Shown here piece after piece: positions 49,657 through 60,343 of a DNA stretch of 64,000 nucleotides. The position numbers and the translations under genes are program-made. This DNA comes from Ascochyta rabiei. Its lineage: Eukaryota > Ascomycota > Dothideomycetes > Pleosporales > Didymellaceae. How positions within the stretch are numbered: the stretch's first letter is position 1; every line of letters begins with the position of its first letter. Where the stretch lies: assembly GCF_004011695.2 (NCBI RefSeq), contig NC_082423.1, forward strand, positions 434,001 to 498,000. Reading direction: 5' to 3'. The notes under the pieces are model-generated. The model saw only the letters and a list, made by a program, of their open reading frames with translations. It did no database searches and was not told the DNA's origin.

Positions 49657-51490
49657 TAAAGGGTCTTAAAAATAAGCTAAGCTTATTCCTATAGGGAAAG
49701 CTAATAAGCTTTATTTAGGCTAACACTAGAAATTATACAGCCTTAACCTCTAGGTAGAAGTTTCTTACTACTGCTACTACGCTTAACTAGAGATATAAAA
49801 GACAAGGTAGATATAACAAAGGAGGAGATTAAAATAAGGGTCTAAAGGCCTAATGTATTGTTAAAGGTTAAAGAAATAGGAAGTTAAGAACTTAAAAAAG
49901 TAAAAGTTAAAGAGAAGGAGTAGATCTAGGGCTGCTTATATAGGCCCTAGCTACTACCTTCCCTATAGCTACTATACTTAGATATGTTATCCTAAAGGGA
50001 CCTAAAGCTAGTAAAAGTTATTTACTATTACGTTAGTAAGAGCAGAATTACCTAGTAAAAGGTGGTAGGTTGCTAGATAAGGCTAAACAACCTACTAATT
50101 AGCAGGCTCTAGGCTAGAGAATTATAGGTTCTTAACAATAGTCTAATAAGCTAATAGGTTGTCTTTCTCTAACAATATAGGCAAATAATTAAATAAGCTA
50201 GAGATTTACTAAATAACTAAATAGTAGGTACCTAGACTTACCTTAGCTGCTATAGTAAACAGATTAGGTTATATATAAGGTTCTTTTTTAAGTCCTATAC
50301 TAATAGGGCTTTAGGAATTAGTTATAGTAGGCTTAGATGCCTACCACTAGAGTAAACATAGTTAGGTAAAGGTAAACTATTAAGCAACAGCCTAATAAAC
50401 TGCTAGGTAGTGCTATAAGATTACTTAAAGTAAAGAGGCCTAGAGGCAAATAATAGTAGGGCTTCTGTTAGAATAGACAATAAAGCTATAGAAGGGTAGA
50501 ATAACAGATAGAGGCTAGACGTAAGATTAATAGGACTAAGCTTTTAGAGTAGAGAAGATGTATAGTAGAGCAAAGTATAGGGTTAGGTAAAGAGGGCTTA
50601 GAGTACTATAAGGGTTTAGGTGTATGTAATTATTAGGAGGGTATATTAGATAATCTTAGCAAGCTATTAGGGCTCGACATTAAAGACAACTACCTTCTTA
50701 TATCGAGTAATACTCTTACCTACAGTACTACTGTGTAAAGGGTTTAATCTAGGTAAACACTTTACTGCGTATGCACCTAGCTGTAAGGATTACTTATTTA
50801 ATTTTAGAAACCTTCTTACCTTAGTAGGTAAAGAAGAGGTCCTACTATATAAGCTAGTTATTAAGCTTACTATAATCTCTATAGTAAAGGTTAGGTTTAT
50901 TAAGGTTTATACCTAAGGTATAGACTAGTAGGTCTATATTAACGTCTATATTAGAGCTACTAGAGGTAGCACAGAATCCTATAGAGGTATTTATCTTAGA
51001 GGTATTTAAAATGTTAAAGTTGTACTTTAGTTAAAGACTGTAAGCCCTAATTCTATTAGTACGTAGGGATAAGTACAGTTACTAGATTAGTAAGGGTTAT
51101 TAACTAAGTAAAGCTTATAAAGATAGGGTGTAATAAATAGTACAGAGTAGACTGTCTAGTTTAAGAGCAGGTTAAGATCTAAAGATATACCTAATTAATA
51201 AGGTTAAACATAAACTATAAGGGTTAGGTTCCTATTAACTATATACTAAGGAGATACAATACTTATTTATAAGTAACTAGAGCTAGACTAATAAAATATA
51301 TAAGGGTACTTATAGAGAAGCATATTATACTATACTTATTAATAAGTAGTTATATATGTTATACTTATTAAGAAGTAGTTACGTAACGTTCCTGTCTGTT
51401 CTATCCTTCTCTAATATTTGTTTCTTTAGGGCGGAGTTAGTAGTCTTAGTTAGCTAGTACTTATGTTTGTGCCGTGCCCTAGTATAGGAT
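49657..51490 (-). pseudogene. Gypsy fragment related to the relic at 1-2300
   Basis: About 49800-50100 is the reverse complement of 2230-1880, including AAAGACAAGGTAGA, GATCTAGGGCTGCTTATATA and GTAAAAGTTATTTACTATTA. It is therefore the integrase end and downstream part of that family on the minus strand. The remainder (50100-51330) is mutated beyond confident reading. At 51340-51400 a motif of about 30 bp (ATACTTATTAAKAAGTAGTTA) is tandemly doubled. Confidence 0.5.
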
Positions 51491-51499
51491 CGTAACAGC

Positions 51500-52083
51500 T
51501 ACTATTATAAAAATACTAGAGAGAATAGGTTAGTACTTTCTAAAAACACGTAGAATATAGTATTAACTAATAAAACTAGGGGTATAGATAGCTTATATAC
51601 TACTAGTTCTCTAGTTAAAGCTTTAGCCTACATAAACAGCTACCTAGACCTTAGAGGTAAAGTAAGAGGTAAGAGAGAATTTCTGTTTGTCTTTTACTAG
51701 ATAGAGGTAGAGTTAGTATTAAGTCTCCTTTAACCTTATAAGGTGTTATAAATGTCTAACCTTAGCTAGAATTAGCTATAACAGGACAGATAAAGTAAAT
51801 ACATCTAAAACTAGAGTAAAACAATATAGTATTGCTAACTTTATTATTATTTAAATTAAATAATCTAAAGAAGGGAGATACTGTTAGGCGCTAGGTCTAA
51901 AGGTACCTCTGCTAGCCTTAGCAAGCTACTATAGGGCTAGTTAGCCTAGACTATATAAAGGTATTAGAGGTTATTACTAATACACTATTAATTAGTCTTG
52001 TTACTATATACTACGTACCTTAATATACCTACTATCCTCTTTATTCCTATTACTCTACGTAGTTGCCTTATATACTCTTTATA
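51500..52083 (+). repeat. Inverted LTR fragment of the A/B Gypsy family
   Basis: This block is the reverse complement of element A/B sequence from the left LTR into the region beyond it (compare 42365-42930). The LTR itself is 51892-52083 (about 192 bp), starting TGTTAGGCGCTAGG and ending CTCTTTATA. Just 20 bp further right element B begins with its LTR in the opposite orientation, so two LTRs face each other head to head. Confidence 0.8.
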
Positions 52084-52103
52084 TTAACTTAGAAAGGTAT
52101 ACT

Positions 52104-52305
52104 TATAAAGAGTGTATAAAGTAACTATAAGAGAGAATAGTGTTAAAGAGGATAGCAGGTGTATTAAGGTACGTAGTATGTAGTAACAAGACTAATCGCT
52201 AGAGTATTAGTAATAACCTCTAACACCTTTATATAGTCTGGGCTAACTAGCCCTATAGTAGCTTACTAAGACAGGTAGAGGTACCTCTAGGCCTAGCGCC
52301 TAACA
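52104..52305 (-). repeat. LTR of Gypsy element B (left, 3' LTR)
   Basis: 202 bp starting TATAAAGAGTGTATAAAGTA (TG mutated to TA) and ending GCCTAGCGCCTAACA. Confidence 0.9.
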
Positions 52306-52847
52306 ATACCTCCCTTCTTTAGATTATTTAGCTTAAACAATAGTATAATTAGCAATACTATATTATTTTAGCCTAGCTTTAGACGTGTTTACTCCGTCTG
52401 TCCTGTTATAGCTAATTCTAGCTAAGGTTAGACATTTATAACACCTTATAAGGTTAGAGGAGACTTAATACTAACTCTACCTTTACCTAGTAAAAGTTAA
52501 ACAGAAATCCTCTCTTACCTCTTACTTTACCTCTAGGGTCTAGGCAGCTATCTGTGCAGGCTAAAGCTCTAACTAGGTAGCTAGTAGTATATAAGCTATC
52601 TATACCCCTAGTTTTATTAGTTACTACTATATTCTACTTTATTTTAGTAAGTACTAACCTATTCTGTCTAGCACTTTTGTAAGGATAGCTAAGGGATTTT
52701 CTAGGTCTTTCTAGCACGTTCTAATATGTTTTAGCAGATAGCACTGCATAATACACCCTAGTAACCTCTTTAGACTATTCCTAACTGCTACTACCTACTA
52801 CTAACTGTTACTAACTATTACTAACTACTATTTACTATAGCTATTAT

Positions 52848-53817
52848 GTCTATACCTACTTACTATAAGATTAACATTACTAAGAATAGTAGAACTACTA
52901 AGTAGTGCTATATACTCTGTCTCTAGTATATTACTAATAGTAATGTCTATAGAAACTATTATTTCTCTACTAACCTATTTTTATAGGGTAGCCTGCGTTA
53001 TAGGAACACCTAGGCCTACTACTATAGAGAATGTTATAATAGCAATAAGAATTACCTATTAGTACGTGTTTTGTCTTCTTTTAGCTTGTTTTAGCATCTT
53101 TTAACATGTTTAGGGCCCTAATAAGTACGCTAACAGCTATTTAAGGCTTTCTAGCAACATAGCGCGCCTTTACTCTAGTTGTTACCTAGTTACTACTACT
53201 TATGCCCCTATTACTAATATAGCTAGCGTTAAGACTACCCCTATAACATCTGCTACTACTACACCTATGTCTATTAATAAGAAGACCGCAATAGGTAAGT
53301 CTATTATTAACTAGGCTAGCTTATTACTAGGTATAATTTAAGAGTATATTCTGTCTCTTTTTAGTATATTATAGCATAATCTAACCTTTATAGGAACTAT
53401 TTACTGTAGAAAGAGCTACTTATACTCTATAATAGCAATACTTACACACGTAAGTTAACCTCGTCTAGTATCTACGTTAAGAGGTAAGATTAATCTAAGG
53501 CTAGCGCTGTTAAGGCTGAGATAAAGTAAAAGAAGATATTAGAGGAGAGTAGTAGTAAGTCTAATCTAGATACGCCTATTACCCTCTGTAAGAAGGTATT
53601 ATAGCACGTTTTAACCTGTTTTAATAATATCTAACTTCTTTTGTAGTTAAAGTACCAGATTACAGGCACTAGAAAGACACTTAGTTAACTCTAAGAGGAG
53701 CAGAAGGAGCAAGAGGCTGCTGAGCAGGCCGCTGCTAATGCTGCTGCCGCTACTGCTGCTGCTAAGAAGCCTTATAGTAGTTATAAGGCTACTACTTATA
53801 CCTATAGTAGTAGTTAA
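52848..53817 (+). pseudogene. Antisense alanine-rich ORF relic in element B
   Basis: Plus-strand coding-like stretch in the 3' part of a minus-strand Gypsy element, parallel to 43085-44080 in element A. It starts near ATGTCTATACCTACTTACTA. The middle reads TNIASVKTTPITSATTTPMS and NKKTAIGKSII. The C-terminal end reads EQKEQEAAEQAAANAAAATA, then K-K-P-Y-S-S-Y-K-A-T-T-Y-T-Y before TAG. GC stays high in the alanine stretch. Frame changes occur upstream. No known domain was recognised; a low-complexity, DNA- or RNA-binding tail is possible. Confidence 0.5.
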
Positions 53818-54559
53818 AGTTAATAGATATTCCTTATAATAGAAGGTTTAGATTACTAATACCTAAGTTTGTAGTTAGTAGACAGTTTTAGGCTAATATA
53901 GTAATTAGGTGCATTACACTCTTAGATAGTCTAAATAATACTAGAAAGGTATTCTTCTATACTAATTCTTCTATATTTACTTATAATTATAACTATATAA
54001 CGTAGTATATAACTTTCTTTATCTTCTTATTTTAGAAATAGCTATAATAGGCTAAAAGATGTCTGCTTTAGCTAGTCTGTATTTCTTAGGGTAAGGTAGG
54101 GTTATGTTTTCCCTTAGCGTAAACTATTAAACACTTATTAATTAAAAAACCCCTATAGGGAAAAATTATAATTAAGTAAAGGTATTTAGCCTTTTTAGTC
54201 CCCCCTTTTTTAGACTTTAACCTTAACGTCTTATTACGCGGTCTAAGCAGTTACTTTATTATTTTCTAGTATTGTTTTAGCGCTTCTTTAGAAAGATTTA
54301 TGCTAATTTCCTAGGAATTTTCTAAGTTAGGGAATCTGTCCTACTTAATTAGGTATTCCTACTATCTATTGTCTAGTTACCTTCTATTAAGGACTTTTTC
54401 TACATCCTATACCTTCTCTTCCCCTTTAACTATAGGTTCTTATATTTGTTCCTATATAATTAGAAGTTAACTTCTTAGTATGTATAGGTATAGCAGTAAT
54501 GCATAGAATACTAGATAGATCTCTTTTATTCCTAGTAGGTCTACTCTGTATATACTAGA

Positions 54560-55850
54560 GCCGATCTAGGCTATAATAGTCCTAGGTTCTAGGTATTTCT
54601 AGTCTAGCTTCTTCTTTAGGCGTACTGTCCTAATGTTCTTACTAGAGACTAGTACTTTATCGCCTACTTTAAAGGGTGCTAGTAGTTGTTTCTTATCTAA
54701 GTGTTTCTTTTAATGCTTATTTAACTTTTCTATGTTTACTTTGCAGGTAGCTTATAAGGAAATAACTCTAGTAGCTAATTCCTTTATAAGGGGAGATTCT
54801 CTACCTTTTAATACTAAAGTAGGCTAATCTATGCCCCTTAGATCTATACTATAACAGGCTTAAAAGGGTGTTATATTTGTAGATGCGTAAATACTATTAT
54901 TATACGCAAATTCCACAATTAAAATCTATAGGGCCTAATTATCTTATTCTAGAGTATAGTAGTAACGTAAGTACTGTTTAAGAGTCTAATTTTACCTTTC
55001 TGTTTAGCTATCTGTCTAGGGATAATAGGCTAACGTTAAGACTTGTCTTAAGTTTAAATAGTAGTTAAAGGTTTCCTACGTCTTTAAGTTTATTAGCAGC
55101 CCCTAATCTAAGATAATTTGTGCTGGCGCGCTGTATAAGCAGATAATTTCTCTAATCTAGGTATGCGCTAGATCTTTTCTATTCTAATTAGCCCTAGCTA
55201 GTATATAGTGTAATAATTTAGTTAATTTGTACACTACTACTAGTATAGAGTTATACACCAGCCTAGCCACCTTACTAGAGGGTAATTCTGTAATAAAATC
55301 TATTATTACGTCCTTCTATAGTTAGCTTAGCACTAGTAAAGGTTATAATAACCTGTACAGTTTATGTTAGGCAGTAGTTAATCTCCTACATACTAAGCAG
55401 TTATAGTAGTAGTTAGATACGTTCTTAGTAATGCTCTTCTAGGTGTATCTGCGCTAAATCTTCTCTAAGGTCCTTTATGCTCTAAAGTGTTCTAACATTA
55501 GGTTATTATAACGTTCTTTAATTACTTACACTTTATCTTTTAGCCTTATAAGTAAGATACGCTTCTCCTTAGCTATATTGTCTTTTTCTAGGTTATCTTA
55601 TCCTATTTTAACGTTACTTAACTCTTTTTTAGTGCTAGAGAGTTTGTCTGCGTTATCTAAGTCTGTTATTAGCTCTGTGTAACTGTTCTCTCTTAATTCT
55701 TCTCTTTTAAGGTCTCTTATGTCCTTTCTTTCTTTTATAGACAAACAAAGGGTTATAGCCGCTACTAAGGGAGTATTAGGGTTTCTTCTAGTTAGGATCT
55801 TCTAAAGTAGTTGTATAAAAGCCTTATTATACTTTTATAAAGGGTCTTAC
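54560..55850 (-). pseudogene. Element B integrase relic
   Basis: The minus strand reads HYILARAN-NRKDLAHT-IREIICLYSAPAQIIL near 55200-55090 (from 'tYI......t.eela..fi.eI..lhG.P..IvSDRG'), followed by LRQVLTLAYYP-TDS-TER-N at about 55040-54990, the 'LS.AYHPQTDGQTER.N' motif. About 54720-54590 reads LLAPFKVGDKVLVSS-NIRT, the C-terminal GPY/F-type module. The same motifs are found in element A at 44830-46000. Confidence 0.85.
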
Positions 55851-57200
55851 ACCTCTCTTATATAATTAGAACGCTGTAAGGGTCTATCTGCAGGGTTTAT
55901 AGACCCTAGGCAATAAGTAATTACGAAGTTAAACTTAGATAACACTAAGTATACCCTTACTTACTAATAGCTAAAAACCTTTGTCTCTATAAACTATTTT
56001 AGGTTTTAGTAATCTGTTAGGATCTTAAAGAAGGTACTGTCTAAGTATCTTTGCTAATACTGTAGGCTCTAGATAATTATAAGAAGTTTCTAGTTATAAG
56101 TATTATAGTTATACTCTGCTTAGATTAACTTCTTTAAATAGAAGTCTACAGGCCTCTATTAGGCCGGCTTCCCCTCTCTAGGGACTAGTTAACTAAGGAT
56201 TCCTAAGATAGCGCCTCTAGAGGCATCTACTTCTATTCTAGTCTGTCTCCTAGGTACAAAATAAACTAAGATAGGTACGTTAATAAATAAATCCTTTATA
56301 TTCTAGAAAGCTTATAGGGATTCTTTGCTTAGCTTAAGAGGCTAACTCTCCTTCTTTCTTATTACTTAACTAGATTTAGCCGAATTTAGCCCTTTCTAGG
56401 TTAATTAGGTTAATAGTAAGGCTAATTTAGAAAACCCTATAATAAATCTCTAATAGTAGTTTATAAAGCCTATAAATACTTAGATATTACAAACTGTGCG
56501 CAGAATTAGCTATTCTTAGATTGTTTTAACCCTATCTAGGTTAATACTTACCTCTTTAGGTAAGACTATATACCTAAGGTACTCTATACGTTAATAGTGC
56601 TATTTATACTTATCTAAGTGTATATAGAGGTTTACTTTGCAAAGCCTCTCTAAGACCTCCTTAACGTGTCTAATGTAGTCTTCCTCTGTCTTAGAGTATA
56701 CTAATATGTTATCTAGATATATAATATAAGTTACATTAACTAATCCTATTAGTGCCTTGTTTATATAGGCCTAAAATTAGGTAGGAGTATTTGTAAGTCT
56801 AAACAGCATTACTATGTACTTAAAATGTCTATACCTAGTTTAAAAAGTAGTCTTCTACTTATTCCCTTCCTTAATTTAGATATAGTAATATACCTTGCGT
56901 ACATCTAGTTTAGTATAGAACTTAGCTTACGCTAGTTGTTCTAGTAACTCTGTAATTAGTGGTAATAGATAGTAGTTTTTAACTGTTATCTTGTTTAGAC
57001 CTCTATAGTCTACACACAGTTATAGGTTACTGTCTATCTTCTTTAAAAAGAGAAAAGGCGCCCCTACTAGTAACCTTAAGTGTTATATCTAGCCACGTTG
57101 TAGATATTCTGCTAGATACTTTCTAAGTATCTCTAATTCTGTTGCAGATAGCCCGTATAACAGTTAGTAGGGGGAAGTAGCTTCTTCTACAATATTAATT
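55851..57200 (-). pseudogene. Element B reverse transcriptase and RNase H relic
   Basis: RT, minus strand: L-C-V-D-Y-R-G-L-N-K-I-T-V-K-N-Y at about 57020-56970, the signature 'LCVDYRGLN..T.KN'; and Y-L-D-N-I-L-V-Y-S-K-T-E at 56719-56684, with the second Asp of YxDD changed to Asn (56708-56710). RNase H at about 56260-56150: RIEVDASRGAILGIL-QLVP, from 'EVDASN.AIGGVLSQ'. The lengths fit a normal Gypsy pol. Confidence 0.88.
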
Positions 57201-57565
57201 GCTAGGTCATACTCTCTATACTCTAGTAGGACCTAAGTATTATCCTCTAATTCTAAGTGCGCATATTTACGATACACTTCTAGAATTAGGCCTCTTTTAG
57301 TAGATATTAGGTTGTATGTACCTAATAAGTTTACTATACACATATAAATGTCTGCTAAAAGACTTCTTATAGTGCGTTTAAACTCTTTAGTATCTTCTAA
57401 CGCTATTTTCTCTAGTTTAGAAGAGTTTCTATACTTCTTCTCTTAGAAGAGCATACGCTAGCTTAAATAGCTTTGCCTAGGGTTTATCTAGTTAATCTAG
57501 GGTAATCTAAGGTATATCTTATACCTTTGTAGGTCTATAGCTATAAAAGGTATCTGTTAGACCTT

Positions 57566-57850
57566 CTATCTTCTACAGGAGTTAATAATAGATACTTCTA
57601 CTGTAGTTACTCTATAGATAGGCAATTCTGCTCTACCTACACCTTTAGCCACTATTTTATTTAATAGTGTAACCTTTAGATCCTGCTTCTTTGCTAGAAG
57701 AACTAAAATTAAGTTTAGTTGTAACCCTCTATCTATTAGGGCTTCTACGTTCTCTACGTTATCTATAGATGCTTTAACTGTAAGTAGGTATACATGTTCT
57801 AGGTACACTACCTTATAATAAGAGATATTCTTCTTCTTCTTCTTAGACAA
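57566..57850 (-). pseudogene. Element B protease relic (stop-free remnant)
   Basis: A 94-codon stop-free stretch with ATG at 57850. The central part reads VEALIDRGLQLNLILVLLAK, which resembles the retropepsin 'ALIDSGSQ.NLIS..LAK', but the active-site DSG triad is D-R-G here, so it would not be a functional aspartic protease. The Lys-rich start (MSKKKKKNIS) is probably chance extension. Stops at both ends and damaged pol on either side show that it is a fragment of the dead polyprotein. Element A has the same segment with D-R-R. Confidence 0.7.
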
Positions 57851-57859
57851 TTTAATATA

Positions 57860-59190
57860 GGCTACAAGAGAGGAGATTAGGTCTTAGGCCTCTTATCTTT
57901 TTCTTACTTATCTAGAGTAGGGTCTTTCTAGTTTAACTTTAGCTTTAGGCAGTTAGGGCAGTAGTAACTACTTTCTCTGCACTTAAGGTACGCGTTTTAG
58001 GCCTTATGTAGCCTATCTTAGCCCTTTTTACCCTTTACTAGCTTCTTACAGAACTTCTTAGGCTTAAATAACTTTTTTAGGGTTTTTATGTTCCCCTCTA
58101 ACCTAGAGTTACTAAATTAGTGCTTCTATAGTCCTTTGTTAGTTGTCTTACCCTTAGCTAGAGTCTTCTTAGGTAGCTATTAGCTATAATAACCTAGTCT
58201 CTAGTTAATAATGTTAGCTTACTCCTCTACCTTTAGGATTATGTCCCTTTAATTATAGGAGATAAGAAACAAGTCCTTTTATATACTAGGGAGTAGTATA
58301 GTAATATATTCTAGGACTTAAAGCTCTAGTATATATAAGTTACCTAGTTCCTCCTATAGTAGACGTATAAAGTCTAGTAGATCTATAGGGGACTAAGATT
58401 TCTACTACTTATATTACTTTAAGGATTTATACACTACTTACTTACGTTTAGCTAGTGTTCCTAGAGTATCTAGCATAATTCTTTTTAGCTCTTGCTATGT
58501 TAGTTTCTAGGTTAGCTAATTATAGTAGTTAGTTGTACAGTAGGCCTGCTATAATACCTTTAGGTTCTCTAAGAGGTACCTTATACTAAAGTTAATCTTT
58601 TATTCCTCTATAAGGAAATTAACTAGTAATTAGAGGAAGTATCTCTTATAATCTCTCTTCTAATAGTTATATTTAGCGTAGTTACGCTTTGTATACTTCT
58701 ATAGGGGTTTAGGTTATAGAAGGTTTATAGATAGGGAAGATTATAGTTTCTCTACCCCTTTTAGTACTTTTTAGAAGAATAGGATTGTTACTAGATCTTC
58801 TTTGTTGTATTTATGTCTAAGTTTACAAAGAAAGAAGAGTTTCTTACAGTCTTTTGTCTCTTACAACTATTTACGCAAGTTTTCTAACTCCTATTATTAA
58901 TTACCTACTTCTAGGCTATTCTAGCCTTTTCTAGCTAAAGCTGCCCTATAGATATAAATTCTAGGGTAAGGTGTACTACCTAGAGGACCTACAGATCCTC
59001 TTAAGGCACTATAGACACTTAGTGTCTATTAAGGTATCTCCTTATCTACAGAGGGAGGTGTTACCTTACGCTCTACTAGCTCTCCTACAGGTAGGTTGTC
59101 TTAGTCCCTCTCTAAAGACGGTAAGTCTAGATAATTTAGTTTAAGACTTATAGCAGCTTAGGTCTATCTTTAATTATAATATAAGAGTAA
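57860..59190 (-). pseudogene. Element B gag relic
   Basis: This is the internal region between the 5' LTR and protease, read on the minus strand. It is Lys/Glu/Leu-rich with RIP-type stops and aligns with 48120-49450 of element A. Identification as gag rests mainly on position and composition. Confidence 0.55.
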
Positions 59191-59196
59191 TTAGAA

Positions 59197-59398
59197 TGTA
59201 AAGAGCGTATAAAGTAACTATAAGAAAGGATAGTGTTAAAGAGGATAGCAGGTGTATTAAGGTACGTAGTGTGTAGTAATAAGACTAATTACTAGAGTAT
59301 TAGTAATAACCTCTAACATCTTTATATAGTCTGGGCTAACCAGCCCTATAGTAGCTCGCTAAGACAGGCAGAGGTACCTCTAGGCCTAGCGCCTAACA
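59197..59398 (-). repeat. LTR of Gypsy element B (right, 5' LTR)
   Basis: 202 bp from TGTAAAGAGCGTATAAAGTA to GCCTAGCGCCTAACA, with the TG...CA ends intact. It is followed at once by the ATACT target duplication. Confidence 0.92.
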
Positions 59399-59403
59399 AT
59401 ACT

Positions 59404-59735
59404 AAGAAAAAAAAAACCTAGGTACGTGTAGGGACTACACTAGGTAAACTATAGATTAGAATAGTAGCTAACACACTAAACGCTAGACCCTTACATACCT
59501 ATAATTAGCTCTAGAGTTTACCTACTACTAGCGCCTCTCTAACTTATATAGAATAATAGTAGACTTAGTAAAATATTACACTATATGTTAGAAGATAGGG
59601 AAAGGAGGTATATTATAGCCTTAGACTTTGTCTAATCCCTAAGTAAGACAGTATAGTTACGTGCCCTACAGACATATTAGAAAGACACGCAACGTGTTAC
59701 CTCTATAAGAGATACAATACTATGTTAACCCTTAT
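59404..59735. other. Edge of the AT-rich block, no gene seen
   Basis: It starts with a short A-run (AAGAAAAAAAAAAC) directly after the target duplication of element B and continues as moderately mutated sequence that keeps some CpA and CpG. No frame or motif was recognised. RIP-like composition ends at about 59740. Confidence 0.5.
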
Positions 59736-59829
59736 AGTACTGTTAAGGCCACGGCTCTGCCCACCGTGCCAAGCATCCAAAAGGTAACAATGCTCACTTT
59801 CATAGTGAGACTGCGGCCAGAACAGTACT
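59736..59829. repeat. 94-bp fold-back element at the composition boundary
   Basis: The left arm AGTACTGTTAAGGCC (59736-59750) pairs with the right arm GGCCAGAACAGTACT (59815-59829) at 13 of 15 positions. Inside are two further hairpins: CACGG/CCGTG (59750-59754 with 59764-59768) and CTCACT/AGTGAG (59793-59798 with 59804-59809). TAT flanks both ends (59733-59735 and 59830-59832). It may be a tiny MITE with a 3-bp target duplication, or a structured RNA. Confidence 0.5.
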
Positions 59830-60343
59830 TATCACCAACCAGGTCAGAGGTGGACACTGCCACTTGCCCGAGGCTGAGTTAGTGCCAGAATCTAACAGCT
59901 TATAACTATCAGAGCTAAGACAACTAAAAAGTTGAATTAAAGTGTAAAAGAATTAATCAAGTTTCTTATTTCTTTAATCTGGTTAACAACTACGTGTAAA
60001 TAGCTGTTAGGTCCTAATTTAGTCTGAAGGCCGGTGAATGATTGGGTTGGTAATCTGTCCAAGTAATCCGAGAGTTTGTCCTTTGTGGTTTGATCCCGTG
60101 ACAAGCTTACTTCACCTTTTACGTTACTGCGACAACTTTTTATATTTGAATCTTTCTGAAGTCTTACCGACTTGAAATTGTGTTAAGAACAGTACACGCA
60201 TGGCAGAGTAGATGAAGATAGTTCGTTTGAGCTGAATGCAAGTAAAAAGAAAACAGGATCAAGATGGGTATATCGACGACTACGAGAGATGAGCATGAGT
60301 CGTTCAAGCCGTTGCTGCACAGGGCTCGTTCCAAACGCAGCAA
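59830..60343. other. 3' flank of the secreted-protein gene
   Basis: Normal-composition, non-repetitive sequence without a convincing reading frame on either strand. It should include the 3' untranslated region and terminator of the minus-strand gene at 60344-60981. Confidence 0.6.

Larger units (their letters stand above)
52104..59398 (-). mobile_element. Complete Gypsy element B (7.295 kb, RIP-inactivated)
   Basis: Direct 202-bp LTRs (52104-52305 and 59197-59398) flank the element, and the 5-bp target duplication ATACT is perfect (52099-52103 and 59399-59403). On the minus strand the order is LTR, gag (about 59190-57860), protease, RT, RNase H, integrase (ending about 54560), then an extra segment of about 2 kb, then LTR. 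It is closely similar to element A throughout. All frames are broken by RIP-type stops. Confidence 0.92.

Noticed and set aside
51410..51510. Short patch with more CpG and TpG inside the AT-rich block, possibly an unmutated gene remnant
   Set aside because: About 100 bp only, with no frame or motif; it could be a small unrelated insertion, but nothing supports a specific call.
57566..57850. Functional aspartic protease gene
   Set aside because: The active-site triad reads D-R-G, and both sides are interrupted polyprotein; it is only a stop-free fragment of element B.
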